The notes under the pieces: model-generated
What the model was told of the DNA's origin: nothing
Seen by the model: the letters and a program-made list of their open reading frames with translations, nothing else
Database searches by the model: none
NCBI RefSeq assembly: GCF_000472705.1
Contig: NZ_KI421454.1
Location: forward strand, 147,227 to 211,226
Direction of reading: 5' to 3'
From: Mesorhizobium erdmanii USDA 3471
GTDB lineage: Bacteria > Pseudomonadota > Alphaproteobacteria > Rhizobiales > Rhizobiaceae
DNA length: 64,000 bases
Shown: positions 35,630-45,134 of the stretch, in pieces
Position numbering within the stretch: position 1 is the first letter of the stretch
How the letters are laid out: each line of letters begins with the position of its first letter
Program-made: the position numbers and the translations under genes

Positions 35630-35660
35630 GGGCGGCGGCACTTGAAAAGAGCCGCCGCCC
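35630..35660 (-). terminator. Perfect 10-bp stem-loop after the ParB-like gene
   Basis: GGGCGGCGGC and GCCGCCGCCC pair perfectly around an 11-nt loop, 10 bp downstream of the ParB-like stop on the minus strand. No T-run follows, so termination strength is uncertain; it could equally stabilise the mRNA end. Confidence 0.55.
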
Positions 35661-35670
35661 GGCTTGGCAG

Positions 35671-37401
35671 CTATTGGCGGACGAACAGCGGCTGGACGCT
35701 CGCCCATTGATCAGCGGTGCGGAAGCCGCCACGTTTCGTGTAGCTTTCGACCGGGAATTTCATCCAGCGCGGCAGCCAGTTGTCGATTTTCTCGCGGCCG
35801 TTCTCGCCCGCGAGGCAATCGCGGATGATCTTCTTTTGCGTCTTGACCTTCTCGGCGACATTGCCGTCGGCGACAGGCTTGCCGGCGAGGTCGGCCAGCA
35901 TCGCATTGGCGATCTCCCTGTCGCGCAGCAGGTCGAAGAAGGCGTCGTCCGCTAGCCACCATGCGCCCATGTCGATGCCCAGATGATTGCCGAGCGCCTC
36001 GACGACGGCGCTGCCGGCTTCGAGCGTCTCGGCCATGACAAGGCCGAGAACGCGCATGACATCGTCGTCGCAAAGTGCCAGCAAACGGGCGAAGACGGCG
36101 GCAAGCGCAAAGGCGTCGCCATTGCCGCCGGCTATCGCACCCTCCTCGTCGGCCTGCCCAAGCAGCGCCAGTACCGCGCGCCCTTTTTCGGCGAAGGCGG
36201 CTTCGGCCTTGCAGGCTGCGAGGCTTGCCGCCACCGCTTCATTGGCGGTGCGCTGCGGCTCGCGGCGAACCTGCCACAGGCCCGAACCTGTGATGGCATG
36301 CGCCACCATCAGGCGCAGCGCGACACAAGGATGGTCGAGCATGGCGGTACGCACGGCACCGTGGCGGTGCAGATCGACATAGTTCTGCATCGGCCCGGTG
36401 AGTTCCGGCCGCGACGGCTTGGCGGGGATTTCGTCGAGCGCGCCGGCTTCGCCTTGCGCGCGGGCGCGGCGGGCCTCCTTGCGCGACAGCCAGCCCTCGT
36501 GGCATTCGACCGCACCGCGATGCGAGACTGATATGAAGACCTTGCCGCCCTTCTTCCTCGGCGTCTTTTCGTGGTCCCATGACTGGAAATGCTGCCCCGG
36601 TTCCAGTACGGCCACCTCGGGCCAGCCGGCTTCCAGATAGGCATCCCGTTTGTCGGCAATGGCCTCGTTCTGCTTTTGCCAGAACAGGTCTGCGTCAGCG
36701 AAATAGCTGTCCTCGCCGAACAGGTCGCAGACGATCAGGCCGGGATAATCCTCGACGGCAAACAGCGCCACCTTGGTGGAAATCGACTGGCCGCCGAACA
36801 GCCATTGTTTCAACTGGTGGCCGCGCGGCGCGTATTGCTCGGGATCGGCATAAAGCGCCAGCCAATCCTTCTGCTGCGCCTTGGAGGCCATGGTCAGATG
36901 GCGCGCCGTCTCGGCGTCGATGTCCTCGCGCCGATAGGCTTCGCGGATTTTGGGCAGAAGATCGCCGAGCGCCAGAATGCGTTTGACCAGAAGCTCGGTG
37001 ATGCCGAAGGTTGCGGCGATATCTGGAATGGTGCGGCCTTCCCTGATCAGCCGCGAAAACGTCTCCCACTGCGACACCTCGTCGGGATCGAGCCGGGCGA
37101 AGTTTTCGATCAGCGAGGCTTCGAGCGCGTCGGCGTCGTCGCCGTCTTCCATGATGGCGCAGGGCAAGGCATCGCCCTCGCCCCGCTCGTCGGCGAGCGA
37201 TTTCGCGGCGAAATAGCGGCGCCGGCCGGCGACGATCTCGAAGCTTTCCGGCGTGCCGTTGGACCGCACCAGAAGCGGCACCAGGACGCCGCGCGCGCGA
37301 ACGGACGGCAGGATGTCCGACACGTCGGGCGCGCGTTTGGAATGGCGCATGTTGAGCGTGGAAATGTTGAGCTTATCAAGCGGAATGTGGGAAAGTTGCA
37401 T
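35671..37401 (-). CDS. ParB-like nuclease/partition-family protein
   Basis: Start at ATG 37401 behind AAGGAG; the frame is open ~100 codons further up without coding character. The N-terminal ParB domain reads LPSVRARGVLVPLLVRSNG and FEIVAGRRRYFAAKSLADER, and a helix-turn-helix follows (TIPDIAATFGITELLVKRIL). The long C-terminal part (residues ~250-576) is typical of large ParB-like proteins of rhizobial plasmids and ICEs. It may bind DNA for partition or regulate the element. It is the last gene of an ArdC-like/DUF2958/ParB-like operon. A degraded copy of its 3' end occurs at ~10.2 kb. Confidence 0.82.
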   Translation of the reverse strand: MQLSHIPLDKLNISTLNMRHSKRAPDVSDILPSVRARGVLVPLLVRSNGTPESFEIVAGRRRYFAAKSLADERGEGDALPCAIMEDGDDADALEASLIENFARLDPDEVSQWETFSRLIREGRTIPDIAATFGITELLVKRILALGDLLPKIREAYRREDIDAETARHLTMASKAQQKDWLALYADPEQYAPRGHQLKQWLFGGQSISTKVALFAVEDYPGLIVCDLFGEDSYFADADLFWQKQNEAIADKRDAYLEAGWPEVAVLEPGQHFQSWDHEKTPRKKGGKVFISVSHRGAVECHEGWLSRKEARRARAQGEAGALDEIPAKPSRPELTGPMQNYVDLHRHGAVRTAMLDHPCVALRLMVAHAITGSGLWQVRREPQRTANEAVAASLAACKAEAAFAEKGRAVLALLGQADEEGAIAGGNGDAFALAAVFARLLALCDDDVMRVLGLVMAETLEAGSAVVEALGNHLGIDMGAWWLADDAFFDLLRDREIANAMLADLAGKPVADGNVAEKVKTQKKIIRDCLAGENGREKIDNWLPRWMKFPVESYTKRGGFRTADQWASVQPLFVRQ

Positions 37402-37480
37402 GGTCTGTCTCCTTCGTTTCAGGGGTGGGATTGCCCCGCCGCAGAGGCTGCAAGCCGGCGCGGCGGGACGGTTTTCGCGC

Positions 37481-37900
37481 CTAGCGGCGCGTCTGTTCCG
37501 CCGTGTCGGGCGGAAGCTTGGAATGGGCGTTGCCAAGGGCTTCTGCCGCCTGTCGCAGCAGCCGCTCGGCTTCGGTGATGTGGCCGGCGCTGCACGCTGC
37601 CTGGGCGTAGACGGAGAGCGGAAAGCGCGGCTTGAACCAGAGGTCGCGCTCGATGCCGAGGCCAAGCCGCCCCTTGACGCTTGCAAGCTCGGCAAGGCTG
37701 ACGCTGCCGAGTTCGGGGAAGCCGAAGCCGAGGTCGCAAAGGCCGAACAGTGTGTCGCCGTCGGCGTCGAGTTCGGTGAGAAGCCAGGTCGCTGGCCCGG
37801 TCGGATCGAACAGTTTTACCACCGGGAAATGGTCGGTTTCGGTGTCGGTTGCGCCATTGGCGAGCAGCCGGGCGCAAAGCTCGTCGGTGATCAGGATCAT
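37481..37900 (-). CDS. DUF2958-family protein
   Basis: 139 residues starting MILITDELCARLLANGATDT, then FPVVKLFDPTGPATWLLTEL and GDTLFGLCDLGFGFPELGSV, the DUF2958 pattern. These small proteins are common on mobile elements beside ArdC-like and ParB-like genes; function unknown. A second short helical part (AERLLRQAAEALGN) follows. The start has AGAGGAG upstream, which overlaps the stop of the preceding small gene. Confidence 0.83.
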   Translation of the reverse strand: MILITDELCARLLANGATDTETDHFPVVKLFDPTGPATWLLTELDADGDTLFGLCDLGFGFPELGSVSLAELASVKGRLGLGIERDLWFKPRFPLSVYAQAACSAGHITEAERLLRQAAEALGNAHSKLPPDTAEQTRR

Positions 37901-37912
37901 GGGAAAACTCCT

Positions 37913-38074
37913 CTAAAACAGGTCGAGTTGATTTCTGGGGGCGTCACCGAACAGCCCGATAACGAGCGGCTTTTGCGCCGCGCGCGGGCGCATCGGCGCG
38001 TCGGCCAAAAGGGCGAGTCGGTCGCGCGTGGTGAGCGGCCGGACACCGGGGGTGTCGGGATCGCGCGCGCTCAT
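37913..38074 (-). CDS. Small 53-aa mobile-element protein
   Basis: Begins at ATG 38074, which overlaps the stop of the ArdC-like gene (ATGA), and ends 12 bp before the DUF2958 gene. The product, MSARDPDTPGVRPLTTRDRL through GLFGDAPRNQLDLF, is soluble and Arg/Pro-rich. The position and tight coupling argue that it is real; I do not know a function. Confidence 0.55.
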   Translation of the reverse strand: MSARDPDTPGVRPLTTRDRLALLADAPMRPRAAQKPLVIGLFGDAPRNQLDLF

Positions 38075-39033
38075 GCCGCGATCTCGTCTTGTTGCGCGCC
38101 TTCGGCCTCGGCGTTGAAGCCCAGAAGAAAATCGGCGGCCTTGGAGGCAAGGCTGGCGGCGCGGAAGATGGCGCGATTGTCCTCGCGCAGCACCTTCAGC
38201 CATGTGCCGATATAGTCGGCATGGCGCACGGTCGGCTCGATGCCGAGTGTCGAGCAGACAAAGGCAGCAGTGATTTCAGCAACCAATTCCTCGCGCGCAT
38301 AGGTCTTGGAACCGAAGGCGCCGGAGAGGTCGCGCGCCAGCCGCGCCGGGTGGCCGGTCCAGTGGCCAAGCTCGTGCAAGCAGGTGCGGTAATAGTCGAT
38401 CTGCTGAAAGAATGCCGGCTGCGGCGGCACCTGAATGGAGTCGGTGCCCGGCATGTAGAAAGCGCGATCGCCGCCGATGCGGAAATCCGCGCCGCTTCCT
38501 CGAATAAGCGCCTCGGCTTGGGGGACGATCTCGCGTTCGGGCAGCGGTTCGGCGTTGCCGTAAAGGTGCTCGGGCAGGCCGTCGCACTGCGCGACGTTGA
38601 AGACGGTGAAGCGTTTCAAATACGGCACCGCCTGCGGCTCGTCGCCATCCGTCTTGGCGCGCTCCTTCTCGTTTTTGGGGACAAAGCGGTCGGCATGCAC
38701 GATGGTGGTGCCGCGCTCGCCCTTCCTGACATTGCCGCCAAGGGCAAGCGCCTGCCGGAAGGTCAGCCAGTTCTGGCCGGGATAGCTGCGCTCGATGACG
38801 GCGCCCCACAGGATGAGGATGTTGATGCCGGAATAGCGGCGCCCGGTGGCCGCGTTGCTGGGCAGGCCGAGGTCGGCCTTTGCGCTGCCCCATGGCTTGA
38901 CCCATGGCACGGTGCCGCGCTCCAGTTCGGCAATGATGCGGTCCGTGATTTCCTGATAAAGGCTGGCGCCCGGGCGCCCGCCCCTGCCCGCGCCAGCTTC
39001 TGCGCTGCCGGAACGCTGGTGTTTTGCACGCAT
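38071..39033 (-). CDS. ArdC-like ssDNA-binding/zincin antirestriction protein
   Basis: The N-terminal ArdC domain (LYQEITDRIIAELERGTVPW, then GRRYSGINILILWGAVIE) binds single-stranded DNA, and the C-terminal part is a zincin-like metallopeptidase with HELGHWTGHPARLARDL and a downstream Glu (YAREELVAEITAAF). Such proteins enter or act in the recipient during conjugation and protect incoming DNA. 320 residues, start ATG 39033 with GGAGG upstream. First gene of the operon that ends with the ParB-like gene. Confidence 0.85.
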   Translation of the reverse strand: MRAKHQRSGSAEAGAGRGGRPGASLYQEITDRIIAELERGTVPWVKPWGSAKADLGLPSNAATGRRYSGINILILWGAVIERSYPGQNWLTFRQALALGGNVRKGERGTTIVHADRFVPKNEKERAKTDGDEPQAVPYLKRFTVFNVAQCDGLPEHLYGNAEPLPEREIVPQAEALIRGSGADFRIGGDRAFYMPGTDSIQVPPQPAFFQQIDYYRTCLHELGHWTGHPARLARDLSGAFGSKTYAREELVAEITAAFVCSTLGIEPTVRHADYIGTWLKVLREDNRAIFRAASLASKAADFLLGFNAEAEGAQQDEIAA

Positions 39034-39304
39034 CGTCTGGTCCTCCGCTCTTCAATCCCGCGCCTTTCCCCGGAAGCGGGGTGGGCGGCGAGACGCGACC
39101 GGAAAGGCCCGCCGTCGGAGGCGGACCGCATCCGAAGGACCGGAACGAAGAGGAGGACCCGAAGCGAAGCGAAGGGTTGCGGGATGCCGCGGCGGGCCTA
39201 GAAGGGAGTGCCGCCCACCCCGCGCCGCCGGGAACGGCCAACAGACAAACCGCGCCGGCCGACAGGCCGGCGACCGTCAGCAGCCGACAGGCTGCCCGCG
39301 CCAG

Positions 39305-40467
39305 GGGGCGAAGCCGGATGGCCGAGACCGCCTGAGCCTGGCGAAGAAAAAGCGGGCTCGGTTCACGAGCACCCGGCACGCGCCGTCAGGCGCGCGGGCG
39401 CCGTCAAAGCTTAGGCCAAATTGCCGCTTTCCGCGGATGCGTGGATGCCATGCCTTGCGCTGCGGATATCAGGTCGCAGGGCTCAACGCTCGGTGCCCCC
39501 GCCAGGCGTACGGGCGAGAAAGGCGCTGAACAGGAATTCTCATTCCAGGAACGGTCGTTCCTGTTCCATAACGCGGTCGGCAGGTCGCCAGTGGCCCGTC
39601 GCTCGAGGTCCTATGCGAAGTGCGGTTACACATCCTGACGCAGCCAATAGAAAACATCCGCCGTTTTGAAGAGAAAGCCGGGATGCCTCCGTGCCAGCCG
39701 CTGAAGCGAATCTGAAACTCTCCGACCTGTTCGGCGCTATCGACCGCATACCGACGCCTGGCACGTTGTGGGGTGAGCGAAAGTTCGAGGGCTTTTGATC
39801 GATCCACTGGCGAAGTGTTGGCAGAGCTACCCGACATGGGCGCTGAGACGCGCACGGCGATCGACAAGGCTTATACGGCGCAGGCTGGATGGGCGGCGTT
39901 GACCCCGGGAGCGCAGGGACATGCTCTGGCGCTGGCATCAGCTGATCAAGACCATACCGACGACCTTGCTGCCATTCTTACGGCAGAGATTGGCAAGCCG
40001 CTTGCCGAAGCCAAAGTCGGAGGTCTCGCATGCGGCGGCATATCTGCAATGGTATGCCAAAGAGGCCAACCGCATCCATGGCGAGACGATCTCCCCGCCC
40101 TCGACTGACCGGGGCATGCTGGGTGAACAAGCAGCCAGTCGGCGTTGTTGGCACGATCACGCTATGGAATTTCCCGGCTTCAATGGTGGCGCGCAAGATC
40201 TCACCGGCTCTGGCGGCGGGCTGCACCGTGATCTTGAAACCTGCCGAACAGACGCCGCTTGTTGCAGGCGCAATGTGCGCGGCCGGCTTTCCCGAAGGCG
40301 TCGTCAACCTGATCTATACTTGCAAAGGCGATGCCATCGGCCGCAGCTGATTAGCCGAGGAACTTGATCCACAGGCGCTTGATCCATGCGAGGATGGCCC
40401 TGAGCCCCTTCGGCTGGGCGCCGCGCTTGAGAAGGCGGTCATAGGCACGGGCCGGCTTCGATCTGCT
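39305..40467. repeat. Direct repeat copy 1 (~1.1 kb) with gabD remnant
   Basis: From GAAGCCGG-TGGCCGAG to GGCTTCGATCTGCT this stretch matches 45328-46314 in the same orientation, with many substitutions and several indels. Shared parts include GGCTCGGTTCACGAGCACCC near the left end, the gabD remnant, and a right end that on the minus strand encodes AYDRLLKRGAQPKGLRAILA plus WIKRLWIKFLG and a stop, a protein tail I do not recognise. The right end abuts an IS256 transposase fragment. Confidence 0.8.
39790..40350 (+). pseudogene. gabD: Remnant of succinate-semialdehyde dehydrogenase gene (copy 1)
   Basis: In alternating frames the plus strand reads TGEVLAELPDMGAETRTAID, AYLQWYAKEANRIHGETISP, QPVGVVGTITLWNFPASMVA and then RKISPALAAGCTVILKPAEQ with TPLVAGAM. 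This is the N-terminal third of a GabD-type aldehyde dehydrogenase. The catalytic Cys half is absent and frames shift at least three times. Confidence 0.8.
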
Positions 40468-40479
40468 CGCGAGCCATCT

Positions 40480-40905
40480 TGCCGGCCCAATGGATCGATG
40501 ATGACTGCCTGCAGGAACTGCGCTGGATTTTCCAAAGTGCGGCGCGACCTCGCCCAATGGCTGGCCAAGTGGGAGACGCGCGCTGCCCCAAACTGTGCCA
40601 GTGGGTGGAGGACAACATCGAGGAGACGCTCACCTTCACCCGGCTGCCACGCCAGCATCACAAGCGCCTGAAGAGCACCAACATCCTGGAGCGGCTCAAT
40701 CAGGAGATCAAGCGGCGCATCCATGTGGTGCGCATCTTTCCCAGCGCCGAGAGCTGCCTGCGGCTCGTCCGCGCGCTCGCCGTCGAAACACACGAAAACT
40801 GGCTGGAGGCCATGCGAATCTCAACATGGAGCGCCTGGCCGAGCACAAGAAGGAGATGCTGCGCAAGCTGGAGCAGCCCAAGGCCGCGGTTACTTGAAGA
40901 CGCCG
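40480..40905 (+). pseudogene. IS256-family transposase, C-terminal fragment
   Basis: The frame gives APKLCQWVEDNIEETLTF-like sequence followed by TRLPRQHHKRLKSTNILERL and NQEIKRRIHVVRIFPSAESC, the conserved end of IS256-type (mutator) transposases including the catalytic Glu region NILERLNQE. The N-terminal two thirds and inverted ends are missing, and the last part is frameshifted. Confidence 0.85.
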
Positions 40906-41212
40906 CGCCTGACCCGCCAACACCGGCGACCGTGATCGCAAATTTGCAGAAGACTCTGGACAGAACTCCCAAACTGCATCAAAAAATAGTCAGAGCTAAA
41001 TTATGGAAGCCGATTGAGATGGAGGAGGAGGGCTTACAAGCCTTTGTACAGCTCTGCCAAACTTTTCGATATCGATGGGTTTACCTGCGGACCGTTTGGC
41101 CATCGATTCCGATCGTTTTAGCTTCATCTCACGACGGGAATAGGCGCAGAGAGGTCTGGCCCTCGTGCAGAAATTACTGCCGGTACCACCGAAGTGAAGG
41201 AGTCGGACTGCT
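40906..41212. other. Upstream region of the fucosyltransferase gene
   Basis: About 300 bp with no recognisable gene. No nod box was found here; the base composition becomes more AT-rich toward the fucosyltransferase start. Confidence 0.35.
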
Positions 41213-42184
41213 TTGTGTAGCGCCAAATTGCTGACGGAACGTCCGGCGCCCATTGTTGCTGCATGCCTCGATTCTTGGGGCGGTCTGGAAGACGCAATCC
41301 ACCATCTCACTCCAAAGGGCAGTGGAATCTGGAACAATGTCGCTTTTGTACGCAAGACGTCCTTCACGCCGGATTGGCATATAATCTTTAACTCTCCTTC
41401 TGTTTTTGGACTTCCTGTTGATATCGAGGCGAGCCCGAACAGGACCATTTTTGCAATCGGCGAACCGCCGACGAAAGCGCATCGCGCCCTCCATCTTGGG
41501 CAGGGGGAAAATACCATCGTTCTGACGTCTGACGCAGAGCTGGTAGCTCGGCAGAATGCAGGGCGTCGATTCGTCTTGTCTCCACCTATCACTCGGTCTT
41601 GGTCTGTAAGAAAGACGTATGACCAACTTCTGCTCAGCGAAGTCGTTGACAAGCCGCGTCGGCTCTCATGGATTACCAGCAACATCGCCATGCTTAAAGG
41701 ACATCGATATCGGCTGGCGTTTTTGGAACGGCTGAGAGGGGAGCTCGAGTTCGACCTGTTCGGCCGAGGTTTTCAACTGATTGGAGATAAATGGGACGCA
41801 CTTGCACCTTACCGCTACAGTATAGCTTTCGAGAATACGTGCGCTGATTACTATTTTACAGAGAAGCTTATGGACTGCTTCGTTGCTGAAACAATGCCGA
41901 TCTATTACGGCAGCCCGGCAATCACGCGGTTCTTTCCGCCGGACTCAATGGTTCTGATTGATCCAGATGACAAGAACGTAATTCAAAAGATCCGAGAAAT
42001 CATCGACTCGGACCTCTGGAAGGAACGTCGCGATGCAATACGAGAGGCGAAGCGGTTGGTACTTGAGAAGTACAATACATTTGCTTATCTCGCGGGCTTC
42101 ATCGAAAGCGTTCAGGATAAGCCTTTGCCGCCTAAAGTTATGCACATCGGTACGCCTGCAGTCGATTTTGGGGTAGACGAATGA
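41213..42184 (+). CDS. GT10-family fucosyltransferase
   Basis: GT10 enzymes transfer fucose from GDP-fucose in alpha-1,3 or alpha-1,4 linkage. The diagnostic motif is FENTCADYYFTEKLMDCFVA, followed by ETMPIYYGSPAITRFFPPDS, as in bacterial and plant alpha-1,3-fucosyltransferases. The start appears to be TTG at 41213, with GAAGGAG ten bases upstream and no suitable ATG. 323 residues covers the catalytic domain; no membrane segment is seen. GC content is lower than in the surroundings. Rhizobial Nod factors are normally fucosylated by NodZ (GT23), which is absent here, so this protein may be an alternative Nod factor or surface-glycan fucosyltransferase. Confidence 0.83.
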   Translation: MCSAKLLTERPAPIVAACLDSWGGLEDAIHHLTPKGSGIWNNVAFVRKTSFTPDWHIIFNSPSVFGLPVDIEASPNRTIFAIGEPPTKAHRALHLGQGENTIVLTSDAELVARQNAGRRFVLSPPITRSWSVRKTYDQLLLSEVVDKPRRLSWITSNIAMLKGHRYRLAFLERLRGELEFDLFGRGFQLIGDKWDALAPYRYSIAFENTCADYYFTEKLMDCFVAETMPIYYGSPAITRFFPPDSMVLIDPDDKNVIQKIREIIDSDLWKERRDAIREAKRLVLEKYNTFAYLAGFIESVQDKPLPPKVMHIGTPAVDFGVDE

Positions 42185-42342
42185 ACTCCAAAGTTCATTC
42201 GCTTTGCGCGCCCGGCGGTTGGTGGTCTGGCAGGGTCCGTACGGAACACTCGGCGGAGAATGCCTCGAGCATCTTTGATGAACACAAGAATCGGCCGATA
42301 GGTCCTGTCTGATTCACTGTCCCGGTGATTTGCGAGGAGGTG

Positions 42343-43290
42343 ATGATGACGAGGAGCCTAAGGGCGGACCTTCGTGGGCGCGTGATTGCGGCCACTTAAG
42401 GCGGGGTTTCGACGCGGGAGGCGACGCGTCGCTTCCGGATCGGTATTTCGACGGCCGGGAGTTGGTATCGCCGCTATCACGAGACCGGCCAGATGGAAGC
42501 GCGCAAGCAGGGCCAGCCGTCGCGTTCGAAGCTCGATGCGCATGCGGCCTTCATTCTTGGTCTCATCGAGGACGCGCCGGACATCACGCTTGCTGAGATC
42601 GGGGAGCGCCTTGCCGCCGAGCGTGGCGTGCGGGCAGCGTCGTCCACGGTCCGGCTGTACCTCGACCGGCGCGGCATCACGTTTCAAAAGAAGACGGCGC
42701 ACGCCGCCGAACAGCAGCGCCCCAATGTCCTGCGCCGCCGCAGAAGCTGGTTCGATGGCCAGCTCGATCTCGACCCCGAGAGGCTGATTTTCATCGATGA
42801 GACCGCAGCATCCATAAAGATGGCGCGGTTGCGTGGCCGCAGCCTGCGCGGCGAACGATTGTCGGGCGGCCGTTCCTCACGGCCATTGGAAGACCACCAC
42901 ATTCATGGCCGGCCTGCGGCTGGGCGGCTTGGCGGCGCCAATTCTGCTCGAAGGCCCTACGAATGGTTCTGGCTTCCTCGCCTATGCGCAGCAGGTCCGC
43001 GCACCCGAGCTTCGCCCCGGCGACATCGTGGTCATGGACAACCTGCCCGCCCAAAGATCAGCGGCGCGCGCGAGGTGATCGAGCAGTTGGCGCGGCTCCT
43101 GTTCCTGCCGCCATACTCGCCCGACTTCAACCCGATCGAGATGGCTTTCTCGAAGCTCAAGGCTCTCCTGAGAAGGGCTGCAACCCGAACCATCGACGAA
43201 TTCTGGTCGGTCGTGGCCAACTGCCTCGCAGCTTTCACAGCCGAGGAATGCACGCACCATGTCGAGGCAGACGGCAATGACCCGGAATAA
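42343..43290 (+). pseudogene. IS630-family transposase, interrupted
   Basis: The 5' part MTRSLRADLRGRVIAAT runs into a stop at ~42398. Beyond it another frame gives SWYRRYHETGQMEARKQGQP, the helix-turn-helix ITLAEIGERLAAERGV and the DDE start LIFIDETAASIKMARLRGRS. After ~42845 the match moves to a frame with GDIVVMDNLPAQ and then back to PPYSPDFNPIEMAFSKLKAL. All three catalytic acids can be traced but at least two shifts and a stop break the gene. Confidence 0.85.
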
Positions 43291-43364
43291 GTCGAATCTG
43301 CTCTAGCTGCGCAAACGGGCCGAGATGGGCGCACGACATTGGTACGCCACCCGGCTGCTGCTGA

Positions 43365-43736
43365 TCAGGCGAACTGGGGAAGGCCGGGAATGGAATTGAG
43401 AACCTCGTCCACGAGTTCGTCGCCGGCATGTTCCTTGGCCAAGGCGATCGTCTCGTTAGCAAGGCCGGCGATATTTCCCAGGCTGAGACCCTCGTTCATC
43501 AATTGCTGGCCGAAACCCACCACACCGCCTCCGGCGAGGACGCTGCCGCCCTCTGTGTCCTCACCATCATGCTTCGCCACTAATTCCGAAGCTCCGGGAA
43601 TGGCCTCGATCATGCGCGTAGCGGGACCGTCGGCTGCCTCGCGTTGCAGGAAACCCAGCATCATGCCAACGGCCTTGTCTGCGAGGGCCGGGTCGACGCC
43701 GACATTGGTGGCGATGCGTGATACGAATTCTTCCAA
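43365..43736 (-). CDS. DUF2267-like small protein
   Basis: 123 residues: MEEFVSRIATNVGVDPALAD, then KAVGMMLGFLQREAADGPAT, a glycine-rich centre (VLAGGGVVGFGQQLMNEGLS) and the end DEVLNSIPGLPQF. Proteins with this layout, helical ends and a Gly-rich centre, are usually annotated as DUF2267 domain proteins in rhizobia. No function is known. It is downstream of the acyltransferase gene on the same strand with 80 bp between and could be cotranscribed from the nod box. Confidence 0.65.
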   Translation of the reverse strand: MEEFVSRIATNVGVDPALADKAVGMMLGFLQREAADGPATRMIEAIPGASELVAKHDGEDTEGGSVLAGGGVVGFGQQLMNEGLSLGNIAGLANETIALAKEHAGDELVDEVLNSIPGLPQFA

Positions 43737-43816
43737 GGCAGGGCACCTTTCGTTTTATTGAGGTTAGAATGATTAGCTATGTTTGTCCCGCTCAAATGGT
43801 TGAGCGCAGCGCCAGT

Positions 43817-45013
43817 CTACGCCTCCGCAGTCTTACGCAAAAAACCTCTCAGGTATTGGTCCACCCTCTTGGCTATTTCCATGGACTTCACGTCTACAAG
43901 GCGCTGAAAAGGCACCGCAGCAATGATGGTGGTTACAAGTACAATGAGGACAGTGCTACTAGCCGCAATGGCATGCCCCCATTGGATAGTCCAGAGATAG
44001 GCAAAGCACCCGAGCGAGCAAAGGATAGGGAAATGAAGGAGGTAGACCGAGAACGACAATCGACCCAGGAGTGGGAAAAAGTATGACGAGAAGGCTCGCT
44101 GAAGCGATGGAAGCGCGAGAACGCTAGCGACAAGGAAGGTTGCACCGACGCAGTGCATTGCGTCTTTCAGGGGATTAAAGTCGATTGGGGAGAGTTTGAT
44201 GATCGGCTCATACAAGATGTCGTTTGAGAAGCCGCCAAGATAGATGGCAGCAAGAAAGATTGCGATCTTGGCTTTGTGAGGCCATTTCGCTGGAGAAACG
44301 CGAGTCAGGAGGACGCCGACCCCGAACGACAAGGCGAAGGGCAGGTAAGCTATATGGATCGCAAAAGAGAGAGCCGCGGCAAAAACTGTGACGAGGGCGA
44401 AGGTGAACCACCTCGCAGCGAAGGCGAACATGAAGGCTAAGTATGAACCGACGAGCTCAATGGACATCGTCCAGAGTGGTGAATTGAGTTTGTTCTTACC
44501 GAGAAATAAGGACTCATATAGGGCCTCCTTGGCGATGGTCGCGGCCGTAATTGAGCTAGGGTAATACCAGGTCAGCCAGATCGAGCCCGTGAGTGGAGCA
44601 ACTTCAAGATTTCTCATCAGCCCCATGGCAAAAATGGTACCGGCAAAAACGATTGAAGCCGCGATTGGAATGCCGAGGCGGGGTATCCGTCGGATTGCCC
44701 TGGATACAAGCACCGACGCATTTCCAGTGTCAGCATAAGACTTGGTAAGGACGAAGCCGCTTAGAACGAAGAATACACAAACCGCAAAGCTTCCGTTGAT
44801 AAGCATGCTGAATGGGGGAAGAGTTAGAAGCTGAGCAGGCCATCCGATTTCTGGCCACGCTGCTTGCGCCAACGGGTACATGGTTTTGAATATCCCTGGC
44901 TCGACAGCGAAGAGGGCGTGAGACAAGAGGACGCCAACTGCAGCCAGCCCCCTCAACCCCTCTAAAGCAATAAAACGTTCAGATCCGGCCTGCCCCGCCG
45001 CCATTCCGTTCAT
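43817..45013 (-). CDS. nod-box-linked acyltransferase-3 (OafA-like) O-acetylase
   Basis: A membrane protein of ~398 residues with about ten hydrophobic segments and the acyltransferase-3 start RFIALEGLRGLAAVGVLLSH and INGSFAVCVFFVLSGFVLTK. Such enzymes O-acetylate sugars. I place the start at ATG 45013 (AAGGGGCAGG upstream); ATG 45103 is the alternative, while the frame open to 45172 enters the nod box. A nod box at 45135-45181 faces it at ~120 bp, like the nodA arrangement, so it should be NodD-controlled and probably modifies the Nod factor. It is only distantly similar to the other acyltransferase at 14973-16094 and is not obviously NodX, NolL or NodL. Confidence 0.8.
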   Translation of the reverse strand: MNGMAAGQAGSERFIALEGLRGLAAVGVLLSHALFAVEPGIFKTMYPLAQAAWPEIGWPAQLLTLPPFSMLINGSFAVCVFFVLSGFVLTKSYADTGNASVLVSRAIRRIPRLGIPIAASIVFAGTIFAMGLMRNLEVAPLTGSIWLTWYYPSSITAATIAKEALYESLFLGKNKLNSPLWTMSIELVGSYLAFMFAFAARWFTFALVTVFAAALSFAIHIAYLPFALSFGVGVLLTRVSPAKWPHKAKIAIFLAAIYLGGFSNDILYEPIIKLSPIDFNPLKDAMHCVGATFLVASVLALPSLQRAFSSYFFPLLGRLSFSVYLLHFPILCSLGCFAYLWTIQWGHAIAASSTVLIVLVTTIIAAVPFQRLVDVKSMEIAKRVDQYLRGFLRKTAEA

Positions 45014-45134
45014 GGATACCTGCCCCTTACGATGCGCCGGTTTCGACTTGGTTCTTCCTACAAAGTCCACGCTCGTGAACGTGAGCTGGAAAACACGGGA
45101 CATTGGCTTTCCTGCGCTATGCAGCATCATGACT

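Noticed and set aside
36589..37578. 329-codon plus-strand frame
   Set aside because: Antisense to the ParB-like gene, which has clear ParB and helix-turn-helix motifs.
38276..39379. 367-codon minus-strand frame overlapping the ArdC-like gene
   Set aside because: Shifted frame of the ArdC-like gene extended into non-coding GC-rich sequence; no domain.
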